Shown piece after piece: positions 36,668-45,475 of a DNA stretch of 64,000 nt; the first letter of the stretch is position 1, and each line of letters starts with the position of its first letter. The notes under the pieces are model-generated. The model searched no databases. It had not been told where the DNA came from and saw only the letters and a list, made by a program, of their open reading frames with translations. Source of the DNA: CAYFZO01 sp965226235 (GTDB lineage: Bacteria > Pseudomonadota > Gammaproteobacteria > Poriferisulfidales > Oxydemutatoraceae); NCBI GenBank assembly GCA_965226235.1, contig OZ245335.1, positions 1,860,001-1,924,000 on the forward strand, written 5' to 3'. Both the position numbers and the translations under genes were made by a program.

Positions 36668-37867
36668 ATGCAGGCATATAACTACACCGCGTACGACCGC
36701 GGCGGCAAGACGAAAAAAGGCGTTATCGAGGGCGATTCCGAGCGCATGGTGCGGCAGTTGCTGCGCGAAAAGGGATTGATCCCCGTCAAGGTAAGCCAGG
36801 TGCGCCAGGGCCTGTCTCTGTTTCGCATGCGCGAAAAAATCCGCCAAAACGATCTGATGCTGATTACCCGCCAACTGGCGACCTTGTTTGGTTCGGGCAT
36901 GCCGCTGGAGGAAAGCCTTCGCTTGATGGCGGATCAGGCCGAGAACGTGGTGATCAAGCGGCTGGTTTCCAGCGTGCGCAGCCAGGTCTCCGAAGGGCGG
37001 AGCCTCGCCTACGGGCTGAAAAACTCTCCCTATACCTTTCCCGCTGACTACATTGCGACGGTCTCCGCGGGCGAAGAGACCGGGCACCTGCAGGAGGTAC
37101 TCGCACGCCTGGCCGACGATGTCGAGGTGCAGGGCAAGGCGAGGCAGTCGCTGATGGGCGCGTTGATCTATCCTTTCCTGATGCTGACGGTTGCCCTGAG
37201 CGTGATCATCTTGCTGATGGTGTACGTGGTGCCGCAGGTGACGCGCGTGTTTATTGACATGAACCAGACGCTGCCGGCTCTCACGCGCGGCTTGATCGCG
37301 CTGAGCGAGTGGCTGCAGGCGTATGGTCCTTATCTCCTGGTCGCCATTTTCGTCGCCGTCGTCGCTTTTTCACTCGCGTTGCAGCGGCCTGATATTCGCC
37401 TCAAGTGGGATTCGCTGGTGCTGCGGATGCCGCGTTTCGGCTATTGGGCGGTGCTTGCCAACGTCTCCGGTTGGTCGCGCAGCCTTGGCATGTTGCTTGG
37501 CAGCGGGGTGCCGGTGCTGGAAGCGATGAAAATCGCCTCCGAGCGGGTGCACAACGTCTCGCTTCGGAAATCCCTGGACGCGGTGTCCGAGCGCGTGAGG
37601 GAAGGCGACAGCCTGCACAAGGCACTGAACAAGGTGGAGGCATTTCCGCCGTTTCTGATCCACATGGTCGGTAGCGGCGAATCCAGCGGCACGCTGGACG
37701 GGATGTTGCTCAAGGTGGCCGATTACTATGAACAACGACTCAAGACGGTGATTGATGCGACGCTGAAGTTGTTCGAACCGTTATTGGTTATAATAATGGG
37801 TGGCCTTGTGCTGCTGATCGTGATGGCCGTACTGGTGCCGATTATCGAGATGAACCAGATGATTTAG
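36668..37867 (+). CDS. gspF: Type II secretion inner-membrane protein GspF
   Basis: The protein has 399 residues with two T2SSF repeats (LITRQLATLFGSGMPLEESL and WSRSLGMLLGSGVPVLEAM) and three membrane helices, the last near the C-terminus (VIIMGGLVLLIVMAVLVPI). It is the platform protein of the pseudopilus machinery. It starts 64 bp after gspE. Confidence 0.96.
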   Translation: MQAYNYTAYDRGGKTKKGVIEGDSERMVRQLLREKGLIPVKVSQVRQGLSLFRMREKIRQNDLMLITRQLATLFGSGMPLEESLRLMADQAENVVIKRLVSSVRSQVSEGRSLAYGLKNSPYTFPADYIATVSAGEETGHLQEVLARLADDVEVQGKARQSLMGALIYPFLMLTVALSVIILLMVYVVPQVTRVFIDMNQTLPALTRGLIALSEWLQAYGPYLLVAIFVAVVAFSLALQRPDIRLKWDSLVLRMPRFGYWAVLANVSGWSRSLGMLLGSGVPVLEAMKIASERVHNVSLRKSLDAVSERVREGDSLHKALNKVEAFPPFLIHMVGSGESSGTLDGMLLKVADYYEQRLKTVIDATLKLFEPLLVIIMGGLVLLIVMAVLVPIIEMNQMI

Positions 37868-37899
37868 AAGACCCTTTTGGGTCATGCGAGGGGCGCCGA

Positions 37900-38334
37900 A
37901 TGAAAGCAAAACACCCATCCGCGAGAAGCAACATTCGCCGCTACGGCAACCAGGGTGGTTTTACCCTGATAGAGATCATGGTCGTGGTTGTGATTCTGGG
38001 TATTCTCGCGGCACTGGTCGTACCGAATATCATGGATCGTCCGGACCATGCGCGCAAGGTGCGCGCCAAACAGGATGTGCGGGTCATTGCCAACGCATTG
38101 AGCATGTATCGTCTCGATAACTTTCGCTATCCTGCGACGCTGGACGAACTGACCAGCGGCGGCAAATACCTCGAGCGTGTCCCGGTAGATCCCTGGGGTC
38201 GCCCGTACAACTACGAACACCCCGGTTATCGTGGCCAGGGCAGGTTTGATCTTTACAGTTATGGTGTGGATGGGGTCGAGGGTGGTAGTGACCTGGATGC
38301 GGATATCGGCAACTGGAACCTCGACGAGAGGTAG
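37900..38334 (+). CDS. gspG: Major pseudopilin GspG
   Basis: The protein has 144 residues. The prepilin leader ends in G before FTLIEIMVVVVILGILAALV, the class III signal with Glu at +5. The body carries the pseudopilin signatures ARKVRAKQDVRVIANALSMY and GGKYLERVPVDPWGRPYNY. It is cleaved by a prepilin peptidase not present in this window and forms the pseudopilus shaft. Confidence 0.97.
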   Translation: MKAKHPSARSNIRRYGNQGGFTLIEIMVVVVILGILAALVVPNIMDRPDHARKVRAKQDVRVIANALSMYRLDNFRYPATLDELTSGGKYLERVPVDPWGRPYNYEHPGYRGQGRFDLYSYGVDGVEGGSDLDADIGNWNLDER

Positions 38335-38365
38335 TCATGCCGACACCGTTTGCCCCCTGACGGTT

Positions 38366-38992
38366 TTGTCCCCTGGCGGCGTGCAGCCGTTTGCCTCGAA
38401 AGCTTCCCGGCGCGGCGGCGTATCGCCGGTGGCGGGTTTCACCCTGATCGAGGTGATGGTGGTCATGGTCATCATCAGTATCATCGTATCCTCGGTGCTG
38501 TTCTCCATTGATATCACCGGTACGCAGAAAACCCGCACCGCGATCTCCAATATCCAGTTGCTAATGCGCGGGCTGGCGAACGAAGCCATCCTCGAAGGCG
38601 AGCACTATGGTCTCAAGTACGACCGCGATCAGCAACGACTGACGCCGGTGGCCGAGAGAAACAGCGGATGGTCGGTTTATTCCAGCCCCGGCGAGGGGCG
38701 CCCCAATTTCAGGCCGGTGTCGTGGAAAGGAATCGCCGAAGCCGAGATCATTACCCTGGGGGTGAGCATCGACGAACGTCGCAAAGACACGGCTAACTTC
38801 TATTCCGGCCAGCGGGAGGAGGATCGCAAGCGTGCCGCCCAGGGCCCTTTGATCGAGTTTTCGCCTACCGGGCTGTGGGAGCCGTCCGGAGAAATGCGGT
38901 TTTTCGTTTCCGGCAGAATGTACGCGACCATTCGATGGACCGCTGCCGGCAGGGTGACTTTTGAGCCTGGCAATGCTTCCGATGTCCCCTGA
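38366..38992 (+). CDS. gspH: Minor pseudopilin GspH, start uncertain
   Basis: A clear prepilin motif (VAGFTLIEVMVVMVIISIIV) is followed by a GspH-like body (AISNIQLLMRGLANEAILEG, ending in a C-terminal beta-rich part). The frame is open well into gspG, and no good start follows the gspG stop: only TTG 38366 and GTG 38381. ATG 38337, with GAGAGG before it, is one frame off and meets a TGA after seven codons. One additional C in the run at 38353-38357 would join it, giving an about 31-residue leader. A base-level error or mutation is likely there. Confidence 0.85.
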   Translation: MSPGGVQPFASKASRRGGVSPVAGFTLIEVMVVMVIISIIVSSVLFSIDITGTQKTRTAISNIQLLMRGLANEAILEGEHYGLKYDRDQQRLTPVAERNSGWSVYSSPGEGRPNFRPVSWKGIAEAEIITLGVSIDERRKDTANFYSGQREEDRKRAAQGPLIEFSPTGLWEPSGEMRFFVSGRMYATIRWTAAGRVTFEPGNASDVP

Positions 38993-39368
38993 TCGCGGCT
39001 TCACGCTCATCGAGGTGATGATCGCGGTGCTGGTGCTTGCGATCGCGCTCGGTGCCTCGATCGGCGCGCTGGGCAATTACGTCAGGTTTCAGGCACAGAT
39101 GGGCGAGCGCTACACCGCGCACAGCATTGCCTGGAACGCCTTGATGCGTTGCTATATTGCGTCGGTGCAACAGGGCGGAGAAGACGAAGGCGAGGTGGGT
39201 TGCGAACTATCGGACAGCGAGGAGCAGGGTGGCGCTTTCTGGTCATGGTCGATAGAGTCCGATGAAATCGAAGGCAACATGCTGTTCTACGAAATCAAGG
39301 TTTACCCGGAGTCCGGCGCCGACGAAGTAGTCGCTCGCCTCCAGGCGTTGATGGAAGCGCCGCTTTAG
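38973..39368 (+). CDS. gspI: Minor pseudopilin GspI
   Basis: 131 residues from ATG 38973 (ATG 38982 is also possible), overlapping the gspH end. Prepilin motif RGFTLIEVMIAVLVLAIALG; the body begins with YVRFQAQMGERYTAHSIAWN, as in GspI. GspI, J and K form the tip complex of the pseudopilus. Confidence 0.93.
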   Translation: MLPMSPDRGFTLIEVMIAVLVLAIALGASIGALGNYVRFQAQMGERYTAHSIAWNALMRCYIASVQQGGEDEGEVGCELSDSEEQGGAFWSWSIESDEIEGNMLFYEIKVYPESGADEVVARLQALMEAPL

Positions 39369-39371
39369 CCG

Positions 39372-40070
39372 ATGCGGCATTCAGGCTTTACATTGATCGA
39401 AGTACTGATCGCGATGTCTATCTTCGCCGTGGTTTCGGTGATCACCTTCCAGGGCATACGCAGTTCGATGATGGTGCAGGAGCGAACCGTAGACCACGCC
39501 GAGGATCTCACTGAAATGCAGTTGGTGTGGACGGTGCTGTTTCAGGACTTTGCCAACATGACGCGGCGTCCGGTTCGCGAGGAAGGGCGGGACGAGCCGC
39601 ACCCTGCCTTCGACCTCGATCCGGACGACGAGAGCGACTGTGTCGTCGGTTTCACCCGCGCCGGTTTGCCGTCGAGTAGCGCCTTGCCCGCGGGGATGCA
39701 GCGTCTGGCGTACTGTGTCCGGGACGGTGACCTGTACCGTTTGGTATGGCCGGTGCTCGATCGTGCGAGAGATACCCTGGCCCAGGAGAGCCTGCTGATG
39801 GAAGATGTCTATGATTTCATCGTGGAACCCTACCCTCGAACTTTCGACCCGGAGGGAGAAAAGGAAGCTCCTGTCGATGATGCGGGCCAAGCCGGTGATA
39901 TCGATGACTGTGGCGGTTCCTCTGTTGCCAGGGAAGCATTCGACAAGATCTACGAATTGCCGGTAGGGGTGGTCGTTACGATAGAAACCGACGGACAGAC
40001 CTTCGTGCGATGGTTTCCGGGCGGCGCGGAGTGTCGGCTGGAGGAGCCTGATGATGCCGATGACGTATAA
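39372..40070 (+). CDS. gspJ: Minor pseudopilin GspJ
   Basis: The protein has 232 residues. It starts RHSGFTLIEVLIAMSIFAVV, followed by GspJ features (VDHAEDLTEMQLVWTVLFQD, FANMTRRPVRE, LYRLVWPVLDR). An acidic C-terminal tail is present. It overlaps gspK by 20 bp. Confidence 0.94.
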   Translation: MRHSGFTLIEVLIAMSIFAVVSVITFQGIRSSMMVQERTVDHAEDLTEMQLVWTVLFQDFANMTRRPVREEGRDEPHPAFDLDPDDESDCVVGFTRAGLPSSSALPAGMQRLAYCVRDGDLYRLVWPVLDRARDTLAQESLLMEDVYDFIVEPYPRTFDPEGEKEAPVDDAGQAGDIDDCGGSSVAREAFDKIYELPVGVVVTIETDGQTFVRWFPGGAECRLEEPDDADDV

Positions 40071-41232
40071 CGCCAGGGAAGGGGTGCGAGGCGTCGCTTT
40101 GATCAGCGTGATGGTTGTGGTGTCCATCGTATCGTCGATGGCCGCGCAGTTGTTATATCGCCAGCATATCGACATTGAACGCTCGACGCGGATCATGAGC
40201 CGCGAGCAAGCGTTTCTGTATGTGATCGGTCTCGAGACCTACGCGCGTGACCTGCTCGTGCGCGACGACTGGAAATACGACTACTACTACCCCCACGGGA
40301 AGTACGAGGAAGGCGATGCGAAACTCGAGGAGTGGTCGTGGCCGATTCCAAACCGGGAAATGGCGGAAGAATGGCTGGAGGTTTTTCAGCGCATGGACGC
40401 CAGCGTGGAAGCGCGGATCGACGATCTGTCCGGGTTCCTCAATGTCAACGGTGTGAGACGGGCGATTCTCAAGAGCAGGGAAGATGTGGATCCATCAGCG
40501 GATGAATTCACGCCGCATTTTTCGGAGGTGATGTACGAAAAGACTTTCAAGGCATTACTAGGGAGCTCGCAGGGCGACAAAGCGACCGGGGACGAGCTGT
40601 GGAACACCCTCGTTGACTGGTTTGACCAGGACGACCAGGTCGGCATCGGGGGCGCGGAGGACGGGGAGTACCTGGACCGGGAGCCTGCGTATGTAACCGG
40701 ACAGGTGTTGATGGCCTGGCCCGATGAGATCCGCCTGCTCAAGGGGTTTGGCGGCGGGGTAGCCGACCGCTTGCTGCCAGTGTTTGCTGCGCTGCCAGGG
40801 GGTAGCAGGAGGATGAACATCAATAATATAAAAATCGACACCAGATTGATGCGTTCTATTCCGGGTCTTGATCAGCCTGACGTAGTCAGTGAAATCCGGG
40901 GGCGGCTCGCGGACGAAAACTATTTTAAAAGCAATGCTGATATAAAAAATTTTTTCGACATTCTGGAAAGGCAGCTTGCCCTGGAGGAAGACCTGGGTTT
41001 CGCCGCGAGGTTTTTTAATGTCAGAAGCAAGTTCTTCCTGTTTTCAGCTTGCGTGCGCTTTGGGGCAGACCGGCCGATCGAAATCCAGAGCGTGTTGAAG
41101 AGGCAGGGAAACAAGGCGAACGAGAACAAAAAGGTGGTCGTTCTGCAAAGGAGGATTGGTTCAGGCTATTATAAAGGCGGCAGATGCGACAGAGGTGCGG
41201 CGCGCGCTCCGCGCTCCGCCACACAGGCGTAG
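40051..41232 (+). CDS. gspK: Minor pseudopilin GspK
   Basis: The protein has 393 residues. The leader is followed by GVALISVMVVVSIVSSMAAQ, the GspK form in which Glu+5 is absent. It has the large alpha-helical insert typical of GspK (DDLSGFLNVNG; WNTLVDWFDQDD; RMNINNIKIDTRLM). The last ~25 residues overlap gspL in another frame and look like low-value tail sequence. Confidence 0.95.
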   Translation: MMPMTYNAREGVRGVALISVMVVVSIVSSMAAQLLYRQHIDIERSTRIMSREQAFLYVIGLETYARDLLVRDDWKYDYYYPHGKYEEGDAKLEEWSWPIPNREMAEEWLEVFQRMDASVEARIDDLSGFLNVNGVRRAILKSREDVDPSADEFTPHFSEVMYEKTFKALLGSSQGDKATGDELWNTLVDWFDQDDQVGIGGAEDGEYLDREPAYVTGQVLMAWPDEIRLLKGFGGGVADRLLPVFAALPGGSRRMNINNIKIDTRLMRSIPGLDQPDVVSEIRGRLADENYFKSNADIKNFFDILERQLALEEDLGFAARFFNVRSKFFLFSACVRFGADRPIEIQSVLKRQGNKANENKKVVVLQRRIGSGYYKGGRCDRGAARAPRSATQA

Positions 41233-42406
41233 CGATCGCCATGCCGCCCTTTATGCGGTCGTTGAGCAATGGCGAGGCGTAGCGACGATTATGTGGAAGT
41301 TTGATTTACAGGGCAAACTGGTTTCGTTAGCCCCGGATCCTACCGGGCAGTCCGGCGTCTGGGTGCCGTCCGAGCAGGTGGTGTTTCACCGTGTCGATTT
41401 CCCCCCCGGGCGACAGCGGGTATGGGAGCAGACCGCACCCTTTCTGCTTGAGGAACAGTTGATCGAGCCGATTGAAGATCAGCACTTTGTCATCGGTCGC
41501 AGCGACACGGACCATGAGAAGGTACCGGTGGCGATAGTTTCCTCGGCACTGATGGAGCTTTGGGCCGCGGGCTGGGAAGGCGAAAGCCTCGCCCCCAAAG
41601 CGGTCTGCCCCGACATGTTCGCTGTCCCTTTTGAACACCACAGGGCGGTGTTGTGGCATGAGGATGGCCGCTGCCTGCTTCGTCTTGACGCGCAAACCGG
41701 CGTTGCGGGTTCCCCAGAGTGGATCCGGTCACTGCTCGAGGCAAGCGGGAGAAGCGACGATATGGATGTCTATAGCGATGCCGCAGAACAGTTGCCCGAG
41801 GCGTTGCGTGAACGTGCCCAGGCGCTCCCGTGCAGCCTGGACGACCGGATGCGTATGGGGTTTGACGCGGACGCGCTGGCGATGAGTTTTCTGCAGGGTG
41901 CTTTCGGGCCGACCTCGGTGCTGGTTTCTCTGGCGCAAGCCTGGAAGTGGGCGGGCGTCGCCGCGATTGCGTTGCTTTGCATCCATACCGCCTCGGTCGC
42001 GATGCAGACGAAGTTGTTCCAGGCAACCACCGCTTCCTTGCAGCAGGCAACGGTTGAATTGCACCGGCAACATTTTCGTGACCCGGTGCCGGTGGCGAGT
42101 TTGCGTGCACAGGTCGTTCGCCGTATGGAGCAGCTCAAAAGCGGGGTGGTGAGCCGGGATACCAGCTTGTGGAAAGCCTTGAGTTATGTCGAACCGGCGT
42201 TGTCGTCGTGCAAAGCGTGCCGGGTTGAGGAAATCAGCCTGGAAGAATCTTCGCTGTATCTGCTACTGAGCTCTTCCCAGGACCTCGATCCATTATTGCA
42301 GCAGGTCCGCAATATCAAGCAGGTCCAGGTAAGCTCCGAAAGCCTGGAAGACGAAAAAGAAAGAAAGCAGTTGCGTTTGCGGCTGGAAGTCAACGCGCAG
42401 GTATGA
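41156..42406 (+). CDS. gspL: Type II secretion protein GspL
   Basis: Up to 416 residues. The frame opens at TTG 41156 inside gspK, the first ATG is 41291, and the true start is unclear because family-like sequence (VVEQWRGVATIMWKFDLQGK) begins before that ATG. The actin-like cytoplasmic domain (VPSEQVVFHRVDFPPG, FLLEEQLIEP), a membrane helix (WAGVAAIALLCIHTASVAM) and a periplasmic ferredoxin-like end are present. It recruits GspE to the membrane. Confidence 0.92.
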   Translation: MVQAIIKAADATEVRRALRAPPHRRSDRHAALYAVVEQWRGVATIMWKFDLQGKLVSLAPDPTGQSGVWVPSEQVVFHRVDFPPGRQRVWEQTAPFLLEEQLIEPIEDQHFVIGRSDTDHEKVPVAIVSSALMELWAAGWEGESLAPKAVCPDMFAVPFEHHRAVLWHEDGRCLLRLDAQTGVAGSPEWIRSLLEASGRSDDMDVYSDAAEQLPEALRERAQALPCSLDDRMRMGFDADALAMSFLQGAFGPTSVLVSLAQAWKWAGVAAIALLCIHTASVAMQTKLFQATTASLQQATVELHRQHFRDPVPVASLRAQVVRRMEQLKSGVVSRDTSLWKALSYVEPALSSCKACRVEEISLEESSLYLLLSSSQDLDPLLQQVRNIKQVQVSSESLEDEKERKQLRLRLEVNAQV

Positions 42407-42894
42407 CCCTCCAGAGCACGATCTCGCCCTGGTGGGAGGGGCTGGAGGGCAGGGAGCGGAAATTGCTTCTGGTCGGGGGCGCGTTTGTTGTTGCGGCGGT
42501 TTTATATACGCTGGTTTATCCGGTTTTTTTGGCGCATGGCACCGCCAGGGATGAGGTCATTGCCGCCGACAAGGATTACCGTTGGCTCAAGGAGCAAGTG
42601 CGTATCCTGGCAGAGGTGCGTGATGCGGCGGGTGGCATTCTGCCGGTTTCCCTGCCGATTGCGGCCATCAAGGAAAAAATCGAGCGCGATATGGAAGAAA
42701 GGAAGATTACAGGTCGGGCTGAAATTGAGAATACCGCCACTGACGAACGGGTAACCATCAGCGTGGAGCGGGCACCTGGGAAGAAGCTGATGAGTTGGCT
42801 CGAGGAGCTTGCCGGTAACGGCTACGCGATCACCACGATCAAACTGCGTAACAATGGCGGTTTCCTGACGGGAACCATAGCCGTCGGGAGCTAA
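42403..42894 (+). CDS. gspM: Type II secretion protein GspM
   Basis: The protein has 163 residues and overlaps gspL by 4 bp. Short cytoplasmic start ending GREREL-like (LEGRERKLLLVGGAF), one membrane helix, then a coiled and ferredoxin-like periplasmic domain (APGKKLMSWLEELAGNGYAI). It pairs with GspL in the platform. Confidence 0.92.
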   Translation: MTLQSTISPWWEGLEGRERKLLLVGGAFVVAAVLYTLVYPVFLAHGTARDEVIAADKDYRWLKEQVRILAEVRDAAGGILPVSLPIAAIKEKIERDMEERKITGRAEIENTATDERVTISVERAPGKKLMSWLEELAGNGYAITTIKLRNNGGFLTGTIAVGS

Positions 42895-42898
42895 GCGC

Positions 42899-43672
42899 GT
42901 GCTCGTCTGGCTGAAGCGGCTTGTTTATTTGTCCGGGCTGTTTTTGACCGTGGGAGCAATGCTGCTGTTTACGATGCCGGTGCAGTTCATGGTGATTCAG
43001 GGGGGGGTGCCGGAGGCGATCCGGATCGGCACTGTAACGGGAACCCTGCAATCGGGCGGGGCGAGAGATTTTGTGTACAGCCGCAGGTTGGGTCAGATCG
43101 ATCTGCAACAGGTTTCCATGGACCTCGCCTGGAATTGGTGTCCCGGTTGGTCTCAGGGGGTTTTGGCCTGGTGTGTGGAGGTAGAGTCTCCCCTGGTCAG
43201 AGGAGAGGGGCGCGTTGCATATGCTTTGCTGACGAGGGAATACCGGGTTTTTGATGCCAGCCTCGACTTGCAGGTACAGGGATACCCGGTGAATTTCCAG
43301 GGGATACGGTCGCGATTGAAAGGTATGGGTTCCATTCGCCTGCAGGAACTGCTGTTCGATCTCAAAGGTACGTACCTCAAGGAGTTGATCGCCGAGGGCG
43401 AGTGGAAGCGGAGTGGCACGCCGGAGTTTGAGTTGGGCGACTACCTGTGGCATGTGAACCTGGAGCCCGACGGCACCCTGGTGTCCGGCTTCAGCGGTGG
43501 CAGCAAGGACTTCGAAGTCAAGGGACAGGCGTCGCTTGATCTTCAAAAGAAGGCGTACCGTTACAGCATGGACGTTATGACGGAAAATGCCAGCTTACTG
43601 GCTTTTTTGAGGGGCAGTGCCAGCAAATCCGAAGATGGCACCTTCACCCTTTCGGACGACGGAAAATTCTGA
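42899..43672 (+). CDS. gspN: Type II secretion protein GspN
   Basis: 257 residues from GTG 42899, 5 bp after gspM. One N-terminal membrane helix (LVYLSGLFLTVGAMLLFTMP), then a beta-rich periplasmic domain with GTLQSGGARDFVYSRRLGQI and VSMDLAWNWCPGWSQG, as in GspN. It is the last gene of the operon; GspN is accessory in many T2SS. Confidence 0.9.
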   Translation: MLVWLKRLVYLSGLFLTVGAMLLFTMPVQFMVIQGGVPEAIRIGTVTGTLQSGGARDFVYSRRLGQIDLQQVSMDLAWNWCPGWSQGVLAWCVEVESPLVRGEGRVAYALLTREYRVFDASLDLQVQGYPVNFQGIRSRLKGMGSIRLQELLFDLKGTYLKELIAEGEWKRSGTPEFELGDYLWHVNLEPDGTLVSGFSGGSKDFEVKGQASLDLQKKAYRYSMDVMTENASLLAFLRGSASKSEDGTFTLSDDGKF

Positions 43673-43684
43673 TACAAGTTGCAG

Positions 43685-43704
43685 GGGCGACGCATGCGTC
43701 GCCC
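43685..43704. repeat. REP-like palindrome after gspN
   Basis: GGGCGACGCATGCGTCGCCC is a perfect 20-bp palindrome 12 bp beyond the gspN stop. It belongs to a family with six copies in this window. It could form a hairpin at the operon end. Confidence 0.85.
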
Positions 43705-43819
43705 TTGTACACGCGGTGCTTCTACAAATGCATCACGGGCCTCGTTTGTTCCACAGATGATGGCTGGCAGGCCATTGGTTCGCCCCGCATCCGCGAGGCG
43801 TTGTTTCAAAAGAGCAGCA

Positions 43820-44017
43820 TCAGGCCGCAGGTCGGTTCAGTTGTCCGGTTACCACTGTGGTGATGATCGCGGTAACCACGAGGATCGTGGATAGCGACAA
43901 CGAGATAAACCAAGTCTTGACGGAGTCTACTTTCGACTCCAGTCGGCCGACCTCGGCCTTCATTTCGGCCCTGGTATCGAGCAGTTGCCGGTAAATTATC
44001 TCGAGTGTAACTTCCAT
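43820..44017 (-). CDS. Small membrane protein with coiled-coil start
   Basis: The protein has 65 residues. AGAGGAG precedes ATG 44017 at good spacing. An amphipathic helix (IYRQLLDTRAEMKAEVGRLE) leads into a single membrane helix (LSTILVVTAIITTVVTG). The layout resembles short DUF1640-like or similar coiled-coil membrane proteins found near mobile DNA. Function unknown. Confidence 0.6.
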   Translation of the reverse strand: MEVTLEIIYRQLLDTRAEMKAEVGRLESKVDSVKTWFISLSLSTILVVTAIITTVVTGQLNRPAA

Positions 44018-44115
44018 GTTTCAGGCTCCTCTTGTCGGTGCAGGAGGTCGTCCCACAAGGAACTGTTCCCCTGCGGGTTATTGGTATGGTGCGTCGCAGC
44101 AGGATAGGTGTCAAG

Positions 44116-44368
44116 ACACTGTATGGGTCCACCACATAGGGGACAAACGACTCAACCGGGGTTGGATTTTTGGGGTGGAGTTAACCCGACTACGGTCAAT
44201 TCAGATGCCGTATTATTGCCAGTTGAAAGGGGCAACCATGGTGGCTTGACTGAAATAAAACTGTCTCCGATGAGTCCGGGGCGGACCACTCATGGCGCCG
44301 AGTCAGGAGAGGTGAGCCATAGCATTCACACGGGTCACACCTGTCCCATATGTGGTGGCGCAGTACAG
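44116..44368. repeat. MITE-like element with terminal inverted repeats
   Basis: GTATGGGTCCACCACATAGG near 44118 and its inverse TGTCCCATATGTGGTGGCGC near 44342 flank about 200 bp without a convincing gene. The same motif recurs singly near 34350, 55806 and 57640. Confidence 0.65.
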
Positions 44369-44417
44369 AGCCTTGATTTCGGGGGAGCGTTATTGTAGGT
44401 TGCAAGACGGTAGCGCG

Positions 44418-44813
44418 ATGAGTAAAAGGAAGAGTTTCAAGGATTTCATGGTAGCAGCCGAACGCTCGGTTGAGACCATTGACGTCAAAGAGGCCATGTC
44501 CCTGGCTGCCGATCCCCAGGTTCAGTTTGTAGACGTTCGCGATTATTCCGAGTTGGTCGCGATGGGATGTATTCCGGGAGCCGAGCATGCTTCGCGAGGG
44601 ATGATCGAATTTCTGGTCGATCCACAGAGCCCCTACCACAACAAGATTTTTTCGTCGGGCAAGCGGTTTGTTTTATATTGCATGAGCGGCGGGCGTTCGC
44701 TGTTGGCGGCCCACCGCATGCAGGAAATGGGAGTGGAGAGCGTCTGTAGCCTCGGTGGGGGCTTGAAGGCCTGGCTTGAAGCGGGCGGTAGCACCGAAGA
44801 GGTCGCGCAATAG
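44418..44813 (+). CDS. Single-domain rhodanese-like protein
   Basis: The protein has 131 residues from ATG 44418. Rhodanese elements: VQFVDVRDYSELVAMGCIPG, the active-site loop YCMSGGRSLLAA with the Cys at about position 88, and LGGGLKAWLEAGG. It could carry sulfane sulfur. It lies just upstream of the rhombosortase, same strand; no pathway link is visible. Confidence 0.87.
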   Translation: MSKRKSFKDFMVAAERSVETIDVKEAMSLAADPQVQFVDVRDYSELVAMGCIPGAEHASRGMIEFLVDPQSPYHNKIFSSGKRFVLYCMSGGRSLLAAHRMQEMGVESVCSLGGGLKAWLEAGGSTEEVAQ

Positions 44814-44869
44814 TTGCAGTTGTGCGCGCGTCCGGTTTGTGGCGCCGCCAACCTGTCCAAAGTGCCGGG

Positions 44870-45475
44870 ATGTGGAAACGCCGGATTGAGCAAGCTACGG
44901 TACTGACGCTGGTCATCGTGGTTTGCCTGTTATTGTCGCTCGCGGCAGTGAGCGGCCTTTTTGTCTATTGGCGAGACGGTATTCTTCACGGGGAATACTG
45001 GCGCTTGGTGACCGGCAATTTTGTTCACTTGAATTGGCAGCATGCGTCGCTCAATCTCGTAGCATGGTTCCTGGTGTGGGTGTATGGCGCGCGCGTATGT
45101 GGTCTCGCCACGTGGCTGGTATCGTTGCTGCTGTGTGCCAGCGGCGTCGGAATCGGTCTGTTGTTGCTATTGCCGGAGATTGAGTTGTATTCCGGGTTGT
45201 CCGGCGTTTTACATGGTTTGTTGGTCGTAGTCGCCGGGTTGCGTCTGCTGGCGTGGCGGAGGGACTATTCGGCGTGGGCTATCCTCGTTGCCGTCCTGGC
45301 GAAGCTGGTGTTTGAGGGGGTCTGGGGGTCGGCTGGAGCGACCGTCGACTGGATCGGCATGATGGTGGTTTCGGAGGCGCATCTGTATGGTGCCTTGAGC
45401 GGAGCGTTGTTGTTTATCGTGGTTGCCCTGGCTCGGGCGGTTATTGCGCGGGTCAGGATATTTCCCCGGGCATAA
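44870..45475 (+). CDS. rrtA: Rhombosortase (rhomboid-type intramembrane protease)
   Basis: About 201 residues from ATG 44870 (GTG 44822 would add 16). Six membrane segments are likely. The rhomboid landmarks are present: HASLN (Asn of the oxyanion region), GLSGVLHG with the catalytic Ser, and AHLYGALSG with the catalytic His. The short GLSGxLHG form is that of rhombosortases, which process GlyGly-CTERM proteins, a class commonly exported by T2SS. A T2SS operon lies 1.2 kb upstream. No GlyGly-CTERM substrate was seen in the window. Confidence 0.85.
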   Translation: MWKRRIEQATVLTLVIVVCLLLSLAAVSGLFVYWRDGILHGEYWRLVTGNFVHLNWQHASLNLVAWFLVWVYGARVCGLATWLVSLLLCASGVGIGLLLLLPEIELYSGLSGVLHGLLVVVAGLRLLAWRRDYSAWAILVAVLAKLVFEGVWGSAGATVDWIGMMVVSEAHLYGALSGALLFIVVALARAVIARVRIFPRA

